Shown here in pieces: positions 1 to 7,650 of a stretch of 64,000 nucleotides of DNA. The translations under genes and the position numbers were made by a program. Source of the DNA: an uncultured Erysipelotrichaceae bacterium (lineage in GTDB: Bacteria > Bacillota_I > Bacilli_A > Erysipelotrichales > Erysipelotrichaceae); the NCBI GenBank assembly GCA_947036815.1, contig CAMQRS010000002.1, positions 20,516-84,515 of the forward strand. The letters run 5' to 3'. Numbering within the stretch: the first letter of the stretch is position 1; each line of letters begins with the position of its first letter. Under the pieces are notes generated by a model. The model was given only the letters and a program-made list of their open reading frames with translations, was not told the origin of the DNA and did no database searches.

Positions 1-295
1 TACTCGCTATCAACACAAAACCTGCTGCTCCATCTTTTATTTTTTTTATTTGTTCATCATATTCTGGTTGTATAAAATCACATATATATTCTATTATTGT
101 ATTGATACATTCACTCACTATTACTAACGCACAACATAGCAATATGATACACCATTCCATCGAGTTAATACCGAATACATAACAGAGAGTCAATACGATA
201 AGTGTAATACCTATCTGTATGCCTACTGACGTATCTTGTAGTAAAATAATCAACCCTTTGATTGCATGTTTAAATTTCTTTATTAATAATGCCAT
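1..295 (-). CDS. dgkA: DgkA-family diacylglycerol/undecaprenol kinase, partial
   Basis: Small integral-membrane lipid kinase. In Gram-positives this family phosphorylates undecaprenol to return carrier lipid to cell-wall synthesis. The frame starts at the ATG at 293-295 and runs off the left edge, so about 98 codons are present and the C-terminus is missing. Visible features are an N-terminal basic amphipathic segment (MALLIKKFKHAIKG), two hydrophobic helices, and the family signature NTIIEYICD followed by KIKDGAAGFVL, which carries the conserved Glu/Asp/Asn active-site residues. It overlaps the end of ybeY by 26 bases; ybeY-dgkA adjacency is common in Firmicutes and implies translational coupling. 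Confidence 0.85.
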   Translation of the reverse strand, partial: MALLIKKFKHAIKGLIILLQDTSVGIQIGITLIVLTLCYVFGINSMEWCIILLCCALVIVSECINTIIEYICDFIQPEYDEQIKKIKDGAAGFVLIAS

Positions 296-725
296 GTAAT
301 ATCACATCTTGCAATTGAAACATCTTTTCTTCTTCTTCTACATTCATATGATCATACCCTAATAAGTGTAATAATCCATGAGTAAAAAGAAATGAAAATT
401 CTCTTTCTTCGCTATGTCCATATTCTGCTGCTTGTGCTTTCATTTTATCAATACTAATGAAAATATCTCCGAGTTCGACCTCATCTTCAAAATCAAATAC
501 TTCCCCTTCTTGAGAAGCAAATGAGATTACATCTGTTGCACGATCTATTTGGCGATAACTTCTATTTATTTCTTGTATTTGAACATCATCAACGATGATT
601 AAAGACAATACATATTGTTTATCTAACTGTAATAACTCCTTAGTCTTTATTGTTATTTGAGAAAATAAGTTTGTTTGTGTGTCACTTATTTCGTAATCGA
701 TTTGATTGATTGTATTAATTAACAT
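270..725 (-). CDS. ybeY: Endoribonuclease YbeY (rRNA maturation factor)
   Basis: Single-strand-specific metallo-endoribonuclease involved in 16S rRNA 3'-end maturation and ribosome quality control. At 151 residues it has normal family length. The diagnostic zinc site H-x3-H-x5-H is present as HGLLHLLGYDH (His116, His120, His126), and RATDVISFA is the conserved upstream motif. The ATG is preceded by GAGGAG at good spacing. It overlaps the upstream C39-like gene by 7 bases and the downstream dgkA by 26, so it sits in a tightly packed operon led by rplU. Confident assignment. Confidence 0.96.
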   Translation of the reverse strand: MLINTINQIDYEISDTQTNLFSQITIKTKELLQLDKQYVLSLIIVDDVQIQEINRSYRQIDRATDVISFASQEGEVFDFEDEVELGDIFISIDKMKAQAAEYGHSEEREFSFLFTHGLLHLLGYDHMNVEEEEKMFQLQDVILHGIINKEI

Positions 726-1102
726 GATATCTCCTCTTTTCTTTTCTCATTATAACATATTACACTTACATGAGACCAGTAAAGATATAGTCTCAACTTA
801 CTCATTTTACGTATTCCATATGTCTCATCACTGAATAGACAAGTCCATCTATTCACCTCTAGAAGTACGATATAATGCCCTCTAGACCTGGGTCTAAGTA
901 ATAAAATACACGGAAATGCCTTAATTAGTCCCGTAGATTTAAATGCTTTTAATTCAATATCATTAGTATGACATATAGATATTAAATCAAACACACTTAT
1001 TCCATTCTTCTGTATAGCATCCTGTAATTCATTTATTACGTTTTCTGTTTTATATTCATAGTATTCACTTAATTTTTTGATACAAAAAAGTGCACATCTC
1101 AT
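719..1102 (-). CDS. Stand-alone C39-like (papain-fold) cysteine peptidase domain
   Basis: A 127-residue protein that reads as an isolated peptidase-C39-like domain, the fold used by double-glycine leader peptidases fused to bacteriocin ABC exporters. The N-terminus puts Cys3 where the catalytic Cys of the usual D-C-G-x-x-C motif lies (MRCALFCIKKLSEYY), followed by the family-like stretch GISVFDLISICHTNDIELKA. The segment RGHYIVLLEV supplies a candidate catalytic His76 and SDETYG a candidate Asp92. No ABC transporter or leader-peptide gene lies beside it. It has a good ribosome site (AGGTGA) and sits between obgE and ybeY, overlapping the latter by 7 bases. Function is unknown; activity on a small peptide or precursor is inference from fold only. 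Confidence 0.6.
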   Translation of the reverse strand: MRCALFCIKKLSEYYEYKTENVINELQDAIQKNGISVFDLISICHTNDIELKAFKSTGLIKAFPCILLLRPRSRGHYIVLLEVNRWTCLFSDETYGIRKMSKLRLYLYWSHVSVICYNEKRKEEISC

Positions 1103-1146
1103 AGCATCACCTAACTATAATTATGCACACTTCCTGTATAATCCTA

Positions 1147-2430
1147 TTAATCTATAAAGTCAAACTCGTGATTACAAATAACAACTGTGTCATTTGCTTG
1201 ACAACCTGCTTCTCTTAATGCTGCATCAATACCTAATACACGCATTTTTCTAGCAAATCTATGTTCTCCATCGACAACATCGAAATCAGCCATTTTAAAC
1301 GCTTTATCAATCGAGTCACCAATAAGTTCCCAAACACCATTTCCATGATTTTTAACATCATATCCACGTTCTTCTTCTTCGAATTTATATAATACACCTT
1401 CTGAATTATCATTTGCTTTATCTTTTAAAGCAAACATTGGAGTAACTGCCAATAAATCAGCAGCTTTATATAATACACTTTGTAATCCCTCTGCAATTAA
1501 AGTAGTTGCTTCGAACACTTCAACATCGGGATTCGCTTCTTTAAATCGAGCTAAATTAGCTTGCGCATCATCTAAATCCATTTTATTAGCTACCACTATT
1601 TGAGGACGCTCAGAAAGACGGTATTCATAATCAAATAACTCTTTATTAATGATTGAATAATCTTCTAATGGATCTCTTCCATCATTTGCTCCCATATCAA
1701 CTACGTGAATAATAACACGACATCGTTCAATATGTTTTAAGAACTGATGACCAAGTCCTTTTCCTTGTGCTGCACCTTCAATTAACCCAGGTAAATCAGC
1801 CATAACAAAACTTCTTTCATCACCAGCTTGAACAAGACCTAAATTAGGCGTTATTGTTGTAAAGTGGTAATCCGCAATTTCAGGTTTCGCTGCACTTACG
1901 ACAGATAATAAAGTTGATTTTCCAACTGATGGAAATCCTACTAAACCTACATCTGCTAATACTTTCAATTCTACTTCTATGTCTTTGATTTCACCTGGAG
2001 CACCCTTTTCAGCGTATTCAGGAGCAGTATTTTTACTAGTTCTAAATCTAAAGTTTCCTCTACCACCTTTTCCACCATGACCAATAACAACTTGTTGATC
2101 TTTACGAATTAAATCCGCTATGATGTTTCCAGTTTTCAAATCTCTTACTAATGTTCCTAAAGGTACTTTTACTAACGTATCATTTCCTCTAGCTCCATGC
2201 ATTTTCTTAGTTTTCCCATTGACCCCTAATTCTGCAATAATTTTCTTATTGTATCTAAGGTCCAATAGCGTAGATCTACCTTCATCTACAACAAAGATAA
2301 CGTTTCCACCATCTCCACCATCTCCGCCACTAGGTCCTCCTAATGGTACATGTTTTTCACGACGAAAGGAAACCATTCCGTTTCCGCCATCTCCTGCTTT
2401 AATCTTGACCTTCGTGCGATCGATAAACAT
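1147..2430 (-). CDS. obgE: GTPase Obg
   Basis: Ribosome-associated GTPase acting in large-subunit assembly and stress response. The start at 2430 (MFIDRTKVKIKAG) is chosen over an upstream in-frame start at 2472 because AAAGGAAGTG lies 7 bases before it and the protein then begins exactly like the family; length is 427 residues. The glycine-rich Obg fold covers residues 1-158 (GGPSGGDGGDGG). The G domain shows GFPSVGKST (165-173), a TTITP switch I, DLPG (212-215) and NKMD near 283. The C-terminal OCT domain spans roughly 345-427. It lies downstream of rpmA with a hairpin in between. Confidence 0.97.
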   Translation of the reverse strand: MFIDRTKVKIKAGDGGNGMVSFRREKHVPLGGPSGGDGGDGGNVIFVVDEGRSTLLDLRYNKKIIAELGVNGKTKKMHGARGNDTLVKVPLGTLVRDLKTGNIIADLIRKDQQVVIGHGGKGGRGNFRFRTSKNTAPEYAEKGAPGEIKDIEVELKVLADVGLVGFPSVGKSTLLSVVSAAKPEIADYHFTTITPNLGLVQAGDERSFVMADLPGLIEGAAQGKGLGHQFLKHIERCRVIIHVVDMGANDGRDPLEDYSIINKELFDYEYRLSERPQIVVANKMDLDDAQANLARFKEANPDVEVFEATTLIAEGLQSVLYKAADLLAVTPMFALKDKANDNSEGVLYKFEEEERGYDVKNHGNGVWELIGDSIDKAFKMADFDVVDGEHRFARKMRVLGIDAALREAGCQANDTVVICNHEFDFID

Positions 2431-2446
2431 ACAATCACTTCCTTTC

Positions 2447-2487
2447 GTTATAAAAAACAAATCCTCACGCACTATTTACGTGAGGAA
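2447..2487 (-). terminator. Hairpin between rpmA and obgE (partial terminator)
   Basis: On the minus strand CCTCACG pairs with CGTGAGG across a 9-base loop and is followed by ATTTGTTTTTTAT. It lies inside the rplU-prp-rpmA-obgE operon. It is probably a leaky terminator that lets ribosomal protein transcripts exceed obgE transcripts (inference). Confidence 0.6.
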
Positions 2488-2495
2488 TAATATTT

Positions 2496-2780
2496 CTAAG
2501 CTTGTGGGTATACTGAAACTTTTTTCTTCTTTTTACCCATACGTTCAAATTTAACAATACCACTTACTGTTGCAAATAATGTATCATCTCCACCGCGTCC
2601 ACAGTTTGTTCCTGGATGAACTTTTGTTCCACGTTGACGGTAAATGATAGATCCAGCATGACAGAATTGTCCATCAGCTAATTTAGCACCAAGTCTTTTT
2701 GAATGAGAATCACGACCATTTCTAGAAGATCCTACTCCTTTTTTAGATGCAAATAATTGATTATCTAAAATATATTTCAT
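2496..2780 (-). CDS. rpmA: 50S ribosomal protein L27 (with cleavable N-terminal extension)
   Basis: Large-subunit protein whose N-terminus reaches towards the peptidyl transferase centre. The 94-residue sequence contains the hallmark [15 protein letters not shown] followed by [18 protein letters not shown]. Like other Firmicutes it carries an N-terminal extension, here [10 protein letters not shown], that must be removed so the mature protein starts at or near ASKKG. The extension differs from the Staphylococcus sequence (LNLQFF) but keeps the Gln and Phe near the cut. The trimming protease gene prp lies immediately upstream. RBS AGAGGTG is well placed. Confidence 0.97.
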   Translation of the reverse strand: MKYILDNQLFASKKGVGSSRNGRDSHSKRLGAKLADGQFCHAGSIIYRQRGTKVHPGTNCGRGGDDTLFATVSGIVKFERMGKKKKKVSVYPQA

Positions 2781-2783
2781 GGT

Positions 2784-3098
2784 TTACACCTCTACTTTCG
2801 TTATTTTTATATATTTATTGTTTGTGAATGCTACTGTCTCTAATTGAATCACTAATGTTTTCAATAAGACTTGTAAGAATTCACTATTTTGTATAACATT
2901 GATTTCCACATATCCAGATTTCATTGTGATACCACATGAATCTACACATATTTCATCTACTGCATTCAATATACCAACACTAATCGCACTCACCTGTGCA
3001 CAAACTAAATCAAGTCCAGTTGTTACAGAGTCAGCATGCCCAGAAATAACAACATTATGTATCATTTCATTGTGATTGGATATTAACACCTTTACCAT
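2784..3098 (-). CDS. prp: Ribosomal-processing cysteine protease Prp (YsxB family)
   Basis: Cysteine protease that removes the N-terminal extension of L27. The 104-residue protein carries the family motifs: His21 in SGHAD and Cys33 in GLDLVCAQVSA, the catalytic pair in characterised Prp. It lies between rplU and rpmA, its universal position in Firmicutes, 3 bases from rpmA and 6 from rplU. Its own ribosome site is weak (GAGG about 11 bases before the ATG), so translation may depend on coupling to rplU. Assignment rests on both motif and position. Confidence 0.92.
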   Translation of the reverse strand: MVKVLISNHNEMIHNVVISGHADSVTTGLDLVCAQVSAISVGILNAVDEICVDSCGITMKSGYVEINVIQNSEFLQVLLKTLVIQLETVAFTNNKYIKITKVEV

Positions 3099-3104
3099 TA
3101 TTTA

Positions 3105-3416
3105 TTAAGCCTCAATAGAATTGATGATTAATTTTGTATATGATTGACGGTGACCTTGTTTACGGTGCGTACTTCCTTTTTTGGCTTTGTACTTGTAAAT
3201 TGTAATTTTTTTAGATTTCCCTTGTTTTTCAACAGTAGCACTAACTTTAGCTCCAGCAACATATGGTGCTCCAACTTTAGTAGTGTTATCAGATACTAAA
3301 ACAACTTTATCAAATACAACAACCTCACCAGCTTCAACTTCTAGTTTTTCTACGAAAATACTAGCTCCTTCTTCAACACGGATTTGTTTTCCACCTGTTT
3401 CAATAATTGCGTACAT
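3105..3416 (-). CDS. rplU: 50S ribosomal protein L21
   Basis: Large-subunit protein that binds 23S rRNA. At 103 residues it begins with the family signature [17 protein letters not shown] and ends with [19 protein letters not shown], the basic C-terminal rRNA-binding segment. A near-perfect AGGAGG precedes the ATG. It is the first gene of a transcript running from a strong promoter at 3529-3557 through a leader of about 105 nt into prp, rpmA, obgE, the C39-like gene, ybeY and dgkA. Confidence 0.97.
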   Translation of the reverse strand: MYAIIETGGKQIRVEEGASIFVEKLEVEAGEVVVFDKVVLVSDNTTKVGAPYVAGAKVSATVEKQGKSKKITIYKYKAKKGSTHRKQGHRQSYTKLIINSIEA

Positions 3417-3524
3417 AGTATACCTCCTTTTCTTTTTATTTTAAGACTCGCCACATAAGGTGATAATTTCTTATACTTAAACCCTAGTATGAGCGGTTGT
3501 AAATCAGCGAAGGACATACAACAT
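3417..3524 (-). promoter_or_regulatory. rplU 5' leader (candidate L21 autoregulatory leader)
   Basis: About 105 transcribed bases lie between the promoter and rplU, much more than translation needs. The leader contains CCGCTC, CTAGGGTTTAAG and a terminal GTGGCGAGTC just before the ribosome site. This resembles the Firmicutes L21 leader family (Rfam RF00559) as I recall it. An Infernal scan would decide. Confidence 0.5.
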
Positions 3525-3528
3525 TGAT

Positions 3529-3557
3529 ATTTTACAGTAAATCATTACCTAAGTCAA
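3529..3557 (-). promoter_or_regulatory. Sigma-A promoter of the rplU operon
   Basis: On the minus strand -35 TTGACT (3552-3557), a 17-base spacer and -10 TAAAAT (3529-3534). It lies directly after the dnaE stop codon, with no obvious dnaE terminator in between. Confidence 0.8.
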
Positions 3558-3562
3558 TCACT

Positions 3563-6500
3563 TTATGAAATATCGTCCTCTATTTGCACATACTCTAATT
3601 CTTTTGCTAGACATGAGTTTTCTTTGTCTATCTTGCCTTTAACAAAGATGTAATTCCCTCTCTTTAAATACGCCATACATTGATTATATAGATTAGGCAT
3701 TACAACTACATCAAACTTACTAGTATCATCACTTACACTTAAAAATGCCATCAAGTCATTATTCTTTGTTTTATGTTCTTTGATTCGATCCACAATACAA
3801 ACAAAACTCGCATACGTCATTCCTTGTTTTAACTCAATTAAACTAGCACTTGGTTTCATTTTCTGTCTCACTTCTTGAATTGGATGACTTCTCAAATAAA
3901 ACCCTAATACATTTTTTTCATTCTCACATACCATCATCATTTTTTCTTTCATGATTGTCATCGCTGGACAAGACACTAGATTTAAATCAATCGTAGTCTG
4001 TCCTTCGTGTTCAATACTAACAAGCGATGCATACCGTAAGGCATCATCCAATGATACCTTCATGCTTAATCGATTAAATTTGAATTCATCCAATGCCCCT
4101 GCATCAATTAAACACTCGATTACCTTTTTGGAAATACGATGTAATGAAATACGAGCAATGAAATCAAAATAATTCATAAATGTACCACGCATCATTCTTT
4201 CTTCTAGAATGATTTGGCATGCTGCACTACCCACATTTTTAATATTAATTAGTGGGAATCTAAGTTTATTATTTTCTATCGTATACTTATATCCACTTTG
4301 ATTCACACTTGGATGTAATGTGAATATCCCTCTTTTTTTAGCTTCAAATATATATTCACTTGTTTTATATTCTCCACCAATTACACTATTTAATAAACTA
4401 GAGAAATAGTGAAGTGGATAATTTGCTTTCAAGAATGCAAGTTGAAATGCGATCATTCCATAGGCAACTGAGTGAGATCTATTAAATCCATAGTTCGCAA
4501 ACTTCATTATTAACTCATATACTTGGGATGCTAATTCAAGGGTATATCCTTTTGTCATTGCACCTTCAATAAAGTCTTGACGCAAGGCATTCATTTCACT
4601 TTCTTTCTTCTTAGACATTGCTTTACGTAATATATCTGCCTTAGCAAGACTAAATCCAGCCATTACTTGGGATACTTGCATAATCTGTTCTTGGTATATC
4701 ATGACACCAAACGTAGGCTCAAGAATTGGTTTTAAGTCTTCATGCAAATACATTATCTTGCTTGGATTAAGCTTGTTTGCCAAATATAAAGGTATATTCT
4801 CCATCGGCCCAGGTCTAAACAACGCAATCGCTGCAACCACTTCTTCAAAACTAGTAACTTGCATTTTCCTTAGTAAATGCTTCATTCCTTCACTCTCTAA
4901 TTGAAATACACCCATCGTATCAACATCACGTAGTAAAGCCAATGTTTTTTTATCATTAAAATCTATTTTTAATATATCTATAGGAGTATCAATACAAGAT
5001 ACCACTTCATCTATGATCGTTAAGTTTCTAAGTCCTAGAAAATCTATTTTGATAAGTCCTAGACGTTCTAAATATTCCATACTAAATTGAGTAGACATCA
5101 AATCACTTTCTACTTCAATTAATGGGCATACTTCATTTATTGCATGCTTAGACAAGACAATACCGGCTGCATGTGTACTTGTATGACGCTCTAAGCCTTC
5201 TAATTGAAGTGCTAGTGTGTAAACATTCTTTAGTCTTCTAGAAGCCTCTACAACACCTCTGAATCGAGGGTGGTTTTCATATGTATATCGCAACGTTATT
5301 TTAGGTGCGTTCGGAATTAACTTAGCCAGCATATCAATTTCACGCGGTGGAACCATCAATACTTTTCCTACGTCACGGATTACTTGCTTAGCCCCTAAGG
5401 TTCCAAACGTGATGATATGAGCTACATACTCTTTGCCATACTTATTAGTAACATACTGAATGACTTCATCCCGACGATTATCAGGGAAATCAATATCTAT
5501 ATCAGGCATACTAATTCTTTCAGGATTCAAGAATCGTTCAAATAATAAATTATATTCAATCGGATCCACCTGGGTAATACCTAAACAATAAGAAACAAGT
5601 GACCCTGCTGCACTCCCTCTCCCTGGCCCTACATAAATACCTTTGCTTTTGGCAAAGCGTATAAAATCATAAACGATTAAGAAATAATCAGCAAATCCCA
5701 TCGACATAATTACATCTAGTTCAAACGATAATCGTTTGGTATACACTTGATCCACATTGTTTTGTAGACGTTTCATTAATCCTGCTTTACATAAATTACG
5801 TAAGTATGTGTTTGAATCTACTTGATACTTATTTTCAAATACTGGAAGACTAGCCTTATCTATTTGCAAGTCAACACGACAAGCATTTGCGATATGTTCA
5901 CTCATGTTTAAATCTTCTTGTGCATACAATGCTTCCATTTGTGCTTCACTTCTAAAATAACGTTTGCTGCTGTATTCTAACGTTGCATCTTGCAATGTTT
6001 TTTGTTGTGCAATCGCACATAGTGTTTGATATGCTTCTTCATCTTGTTCATGTTTACAGTATATTCTACTTAAAGCAAATGTACGAATGCCTAATTGCTT
6101 AGCTATCTTCTTTAATTCTTCATTTTTTATTTTCAACAAACCAGAATCATTCATCGCAATAGCAATATAAAACTCTGGAAATCGATCATTAATATAGCGT
6201 AAATATTCGATCATCGATAAGGTATCATCTTGCAGTAAAAATGCATGTAATTCATCATGACTTCCAGCACTCGTAAGAATCAAATCTTCTCCATACTTCA
6301 TCATCATATCTAACGTAAACCTAACACTTTTTTTATTTAACTCACTTGATAACTTAAGTAATTTTTTATATCCATTATTATTTTTCGCATAAAATATAAA
6401 ATCAAATTTTTTATCCTGTATAAAGCATCCAAATTCCAGTCCAAATATAGGAGTAATCCCTTCTCTTATGCACGCATCATAAAAAGAAATACATCCGTGC

Positions 6501-6625
6501 ATTACTTGATAATCAACTAAAGCAATACTAGACATATTATTTTGTTTTGCATATTGCACAATCTGTTGAACTTTAAAAGTACTAGACAACAAAGTATATG
6601 AACTTCTAACATGTAAATGAACCAT
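3563..6625 (-). CDS. dnaE: DNA polymerase III subunit alpha, DnaE type
   Basis: Replicative C-family DNA polymerase; in Firmicutes with PolC, DnaE extends primers before hand-off. Domains in order: N-terminal PHP domain (VHLHVRSSYTLLSS) in which the second metal-binding His is replaced, so it is probably not an active phosphoesterase; palm with GPGRGSAAGS (334-343) and the catalytic acidic motif PDIDIDFPD (374-382, Asp375 and Asp377); thumb/fingers with FNRSHSVAYG; C-terminal OB fold around 930-1000. At 1020 residues it is shorter than the roughly 1100 of the B. subtilis protein. It is monocistronic, with an extended -10 promoter upstream and the rplU promoter immediately after its stop. Confidence 0.95.
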   Translation of the reverse strand: MVHLHVRSSYTLLSSTFKVQQIVQYAKQNNMSSIALVDYQVMHGCISFYDACIREGITPIFGLEFGCFIQDKKFDFIFYAKNNNGYKKLLKLSSELNKKSVRFTLDMMMKYGEDLILTSAGSHDELHAFLLQDDTLSMIEYLRYINDRFPEFYIAIAMNDSGLLKIKNEELKKIAKQLGIRTFALSRIYCKHEQDEEAYQTLCAIAQQKTLQDATLEYSSKRYFRSEAQMEALYAQEDLNMSEHIANACRVDLQIDKASLPVFENKYQVDSNTYLRNLCKAGLMKRLQNNVDQVYTKRLSFELDVIMSMGFADYFLIVYDFIRFAKSKGIYVGPGRGSAAGSLVSYCLGITQVDPIEYNLLFERFLNPERISMPDIDIDFPDNRRDEVIQYVTNKYGKEYVAHIITFGTLGAKQVIRDVGKVLMVPPREIDMLAKLIPNAPKITLRYTYENHPRFRGVVEASRRLKNVYTLALQLEGLERHTSTHAAGIVLSKHAINEVCPLIEVESDLMSTQFSMEYLERLGLIKIDFLGLRNLTIIDEVVSCIDTPIDILKIDFNDKKTLALLRDVDTMGVFQLESEGMKHLLRKMQVTSFEEVVAAIALFRPGPMENIPLYLANKLNPSKIMYLHEDLKPILEPTFGVMIYQEQIMQVSQVMAGFSLAKADILRKAMSKKKESEMNALRQDFIEGAMTKGYTLELASQVYELIMKFANYGFNRSHSVAYGMIAFQLAFLKANYPLHYFSSLLNSVIGGEYKTSEYIFEAKKRGIFTLHPSVNQSGYKYTIENNKLRFPLINIKNVGSAACQIILEERMMRGTFMNYFDFIARISLHRISKKVIECLIDAGALDEFKFNRLSMKVSLDDALRYASLVSIEHEGQTTIDLNLVSCPAMTIMKEKMMMVCENEKNVLGFYLRSHPIQEVRQKMKPSASLIELKQGMTYASFVCIVDRIKEHKTKNNDLMAFLSVSDDTSKFDVVVMPNLYNQCMAYLKRGNYIFVKGKIDKENSCLAKELEYVQIEDDIS

Positions 6626-6648
6626 GGAATCTCCTTTTTCTTTTGTTT

Positions 6649-6657
6649 ATTATACCA
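6649..6657 (-). promoter_or_regulatory. Extended -10 promoter of dnaE
   Basis: Minus-strand TGGTATAAT (TGn-TATAAT) lies 24-32 bases before the dnaE ATG. No good -35 is visible at 16-18 bases. Confidence 0.6.
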
Positions 6658-6682
6658 TGATTATTCTTTTCTTAGTATACCA

Positions 6683-6718
6683 ACAAAAAAACTTATGACT
6701 CCAAAGAGCCATAAGTTT
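6683..6718 (-). terminator. Terminator after nrnA
   Basis: Minus strand: AACTTATG pairs with CATAAGTT around GCTCTTTGGAGT and is followed by TTTTTTT. It ends the smc-ftsY-ylxM-ackA-nrnA transcript. Confidence 0.85.
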
Positions 6719-7648
6719 CTATTTTACTAATCCATTTAAATCATTTACTAATTGCATTACTGTATCTAAAGTTAGGTTTTTAACTCCACAAGCATTCTTG
6801 TGTCCACCACCATTATACGTATTAGCTACTTCGTTAATTGCATAGTTTTTAGAACGTAATGATCCGTGATAGATAACTTCTTCACTGAATTCATCTTGTG
6901 TAAACAAGCACCACATTTCCATTTCGTTTATATTTGCCATGCAAAACACTTTTTCTTTCGCTTCATTATAGGTATAGCCAAATTTTTTATAATCTTCACG
7001 ATTGATAACTGCGAAGATAACTTTTCCATTTACTTGAGCTTTGCTTCTCACTAAGGAAGTATAGTGAAAATCAGTCAATGTTAAATTTGTACGTTCTTGT
7101 AAAATTTTGTTCACTTGCAGACCACAACTCACTAAATAACTACCAATACGTAACGTGTTCGCCGTTGTATTTGTCGTTGTAAAATTCCCTGAATCTGCTA
7201 ATAATCCTAAGTATAGGTATTTCGCACACATTTCATTAATTGCGACACCACTTGTTTGCATTGCATTCGCAAGTACTTCGCAAGTAGCTGACGCTGTGAT
7301 ATCTACATATGATTCATTTGCATAATCCTCAACCACGACATGGTGATCAATTTTTATTATTTTTTTAGCCGTAGCAAATCGTTGATCATCAATTCTATCG
7401 ACATTTGCGCTATCTAGCACAACTGCTAACGACTGTTTCACAACTTCATCAGAAACAGTATCAATTGATGGAAACAGATATGCACAACTACCTAGACTCT
7501 CACCTAACGCATATACTTTTTTATCAGGATATACTTGTTCAATAAATGATTTTAAACCAAATTGAGATCCTAATGCATCCGCATCTGCGACTTGATGTCT
7601 AAACAAACAAATCGTATCATATTCCTTAAACAATTCTAATATATTCAT
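6719..7648 (-). CDS. nrnA: DHH/DHHA1 oligoribonuclease / pAp phosphatase (NrnA type)
   Basis: Manganese-dependent phosphoesterase that degrades short RNA oligonucleotides and dephosphorylates 3'-phosphoadenosine 5'-phosphate. The 309-residue sequence shows DHH motifs in order: RHQVADADALGS (His18, Asp22, Asp24), VVLDSA (Asp79), KIDHH (Asp101-His103), and the C-terminal DHHA1 substrate motif GGGHKNACG. Length fits NrnA rather than membrane-bound GdpP. It sits 2 bases after ackA and closes the operon. A c-di-AMP/pApA role is also possible for this family; residues alone do not separate the two. Confidence 0.9.
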   Translation of the reverse strand: MNILELFKEYDTICLFRHQVADADALGSQFGLKSFIEQVYPDKKVYALGESLGSCAYLFPSIDTVSDEVVKQSLAVVLDSANVDRIDDQRFATAKKIIKIDHHVVVEDYANESYVDITASATCEVLANAMQTSGVAINEMCAKYLYLGLLADSGNFTTTNTTANTLRIGSYLVSCGLQVNKILQERTNLTLTDFHYTSLVRSKAQVNGKVIFAVINREDYKKFGYTYNEAKEKVFCMANINEMEMWCLFTQDEFSEEVIYHGSLRSKNYAINEVANTYNGGGHKNACGVKNLTLDTVMQLVNDLNGLVK

Positions 7649-7650
7649 TA

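Noticed and set aside
2120..2554. 144-codon plus-strand frame opposite obgE
   Set aside because: Pro/Ser-rich composition reflects the complement of the glycine-rich Obg domain; obgE itself is certain.
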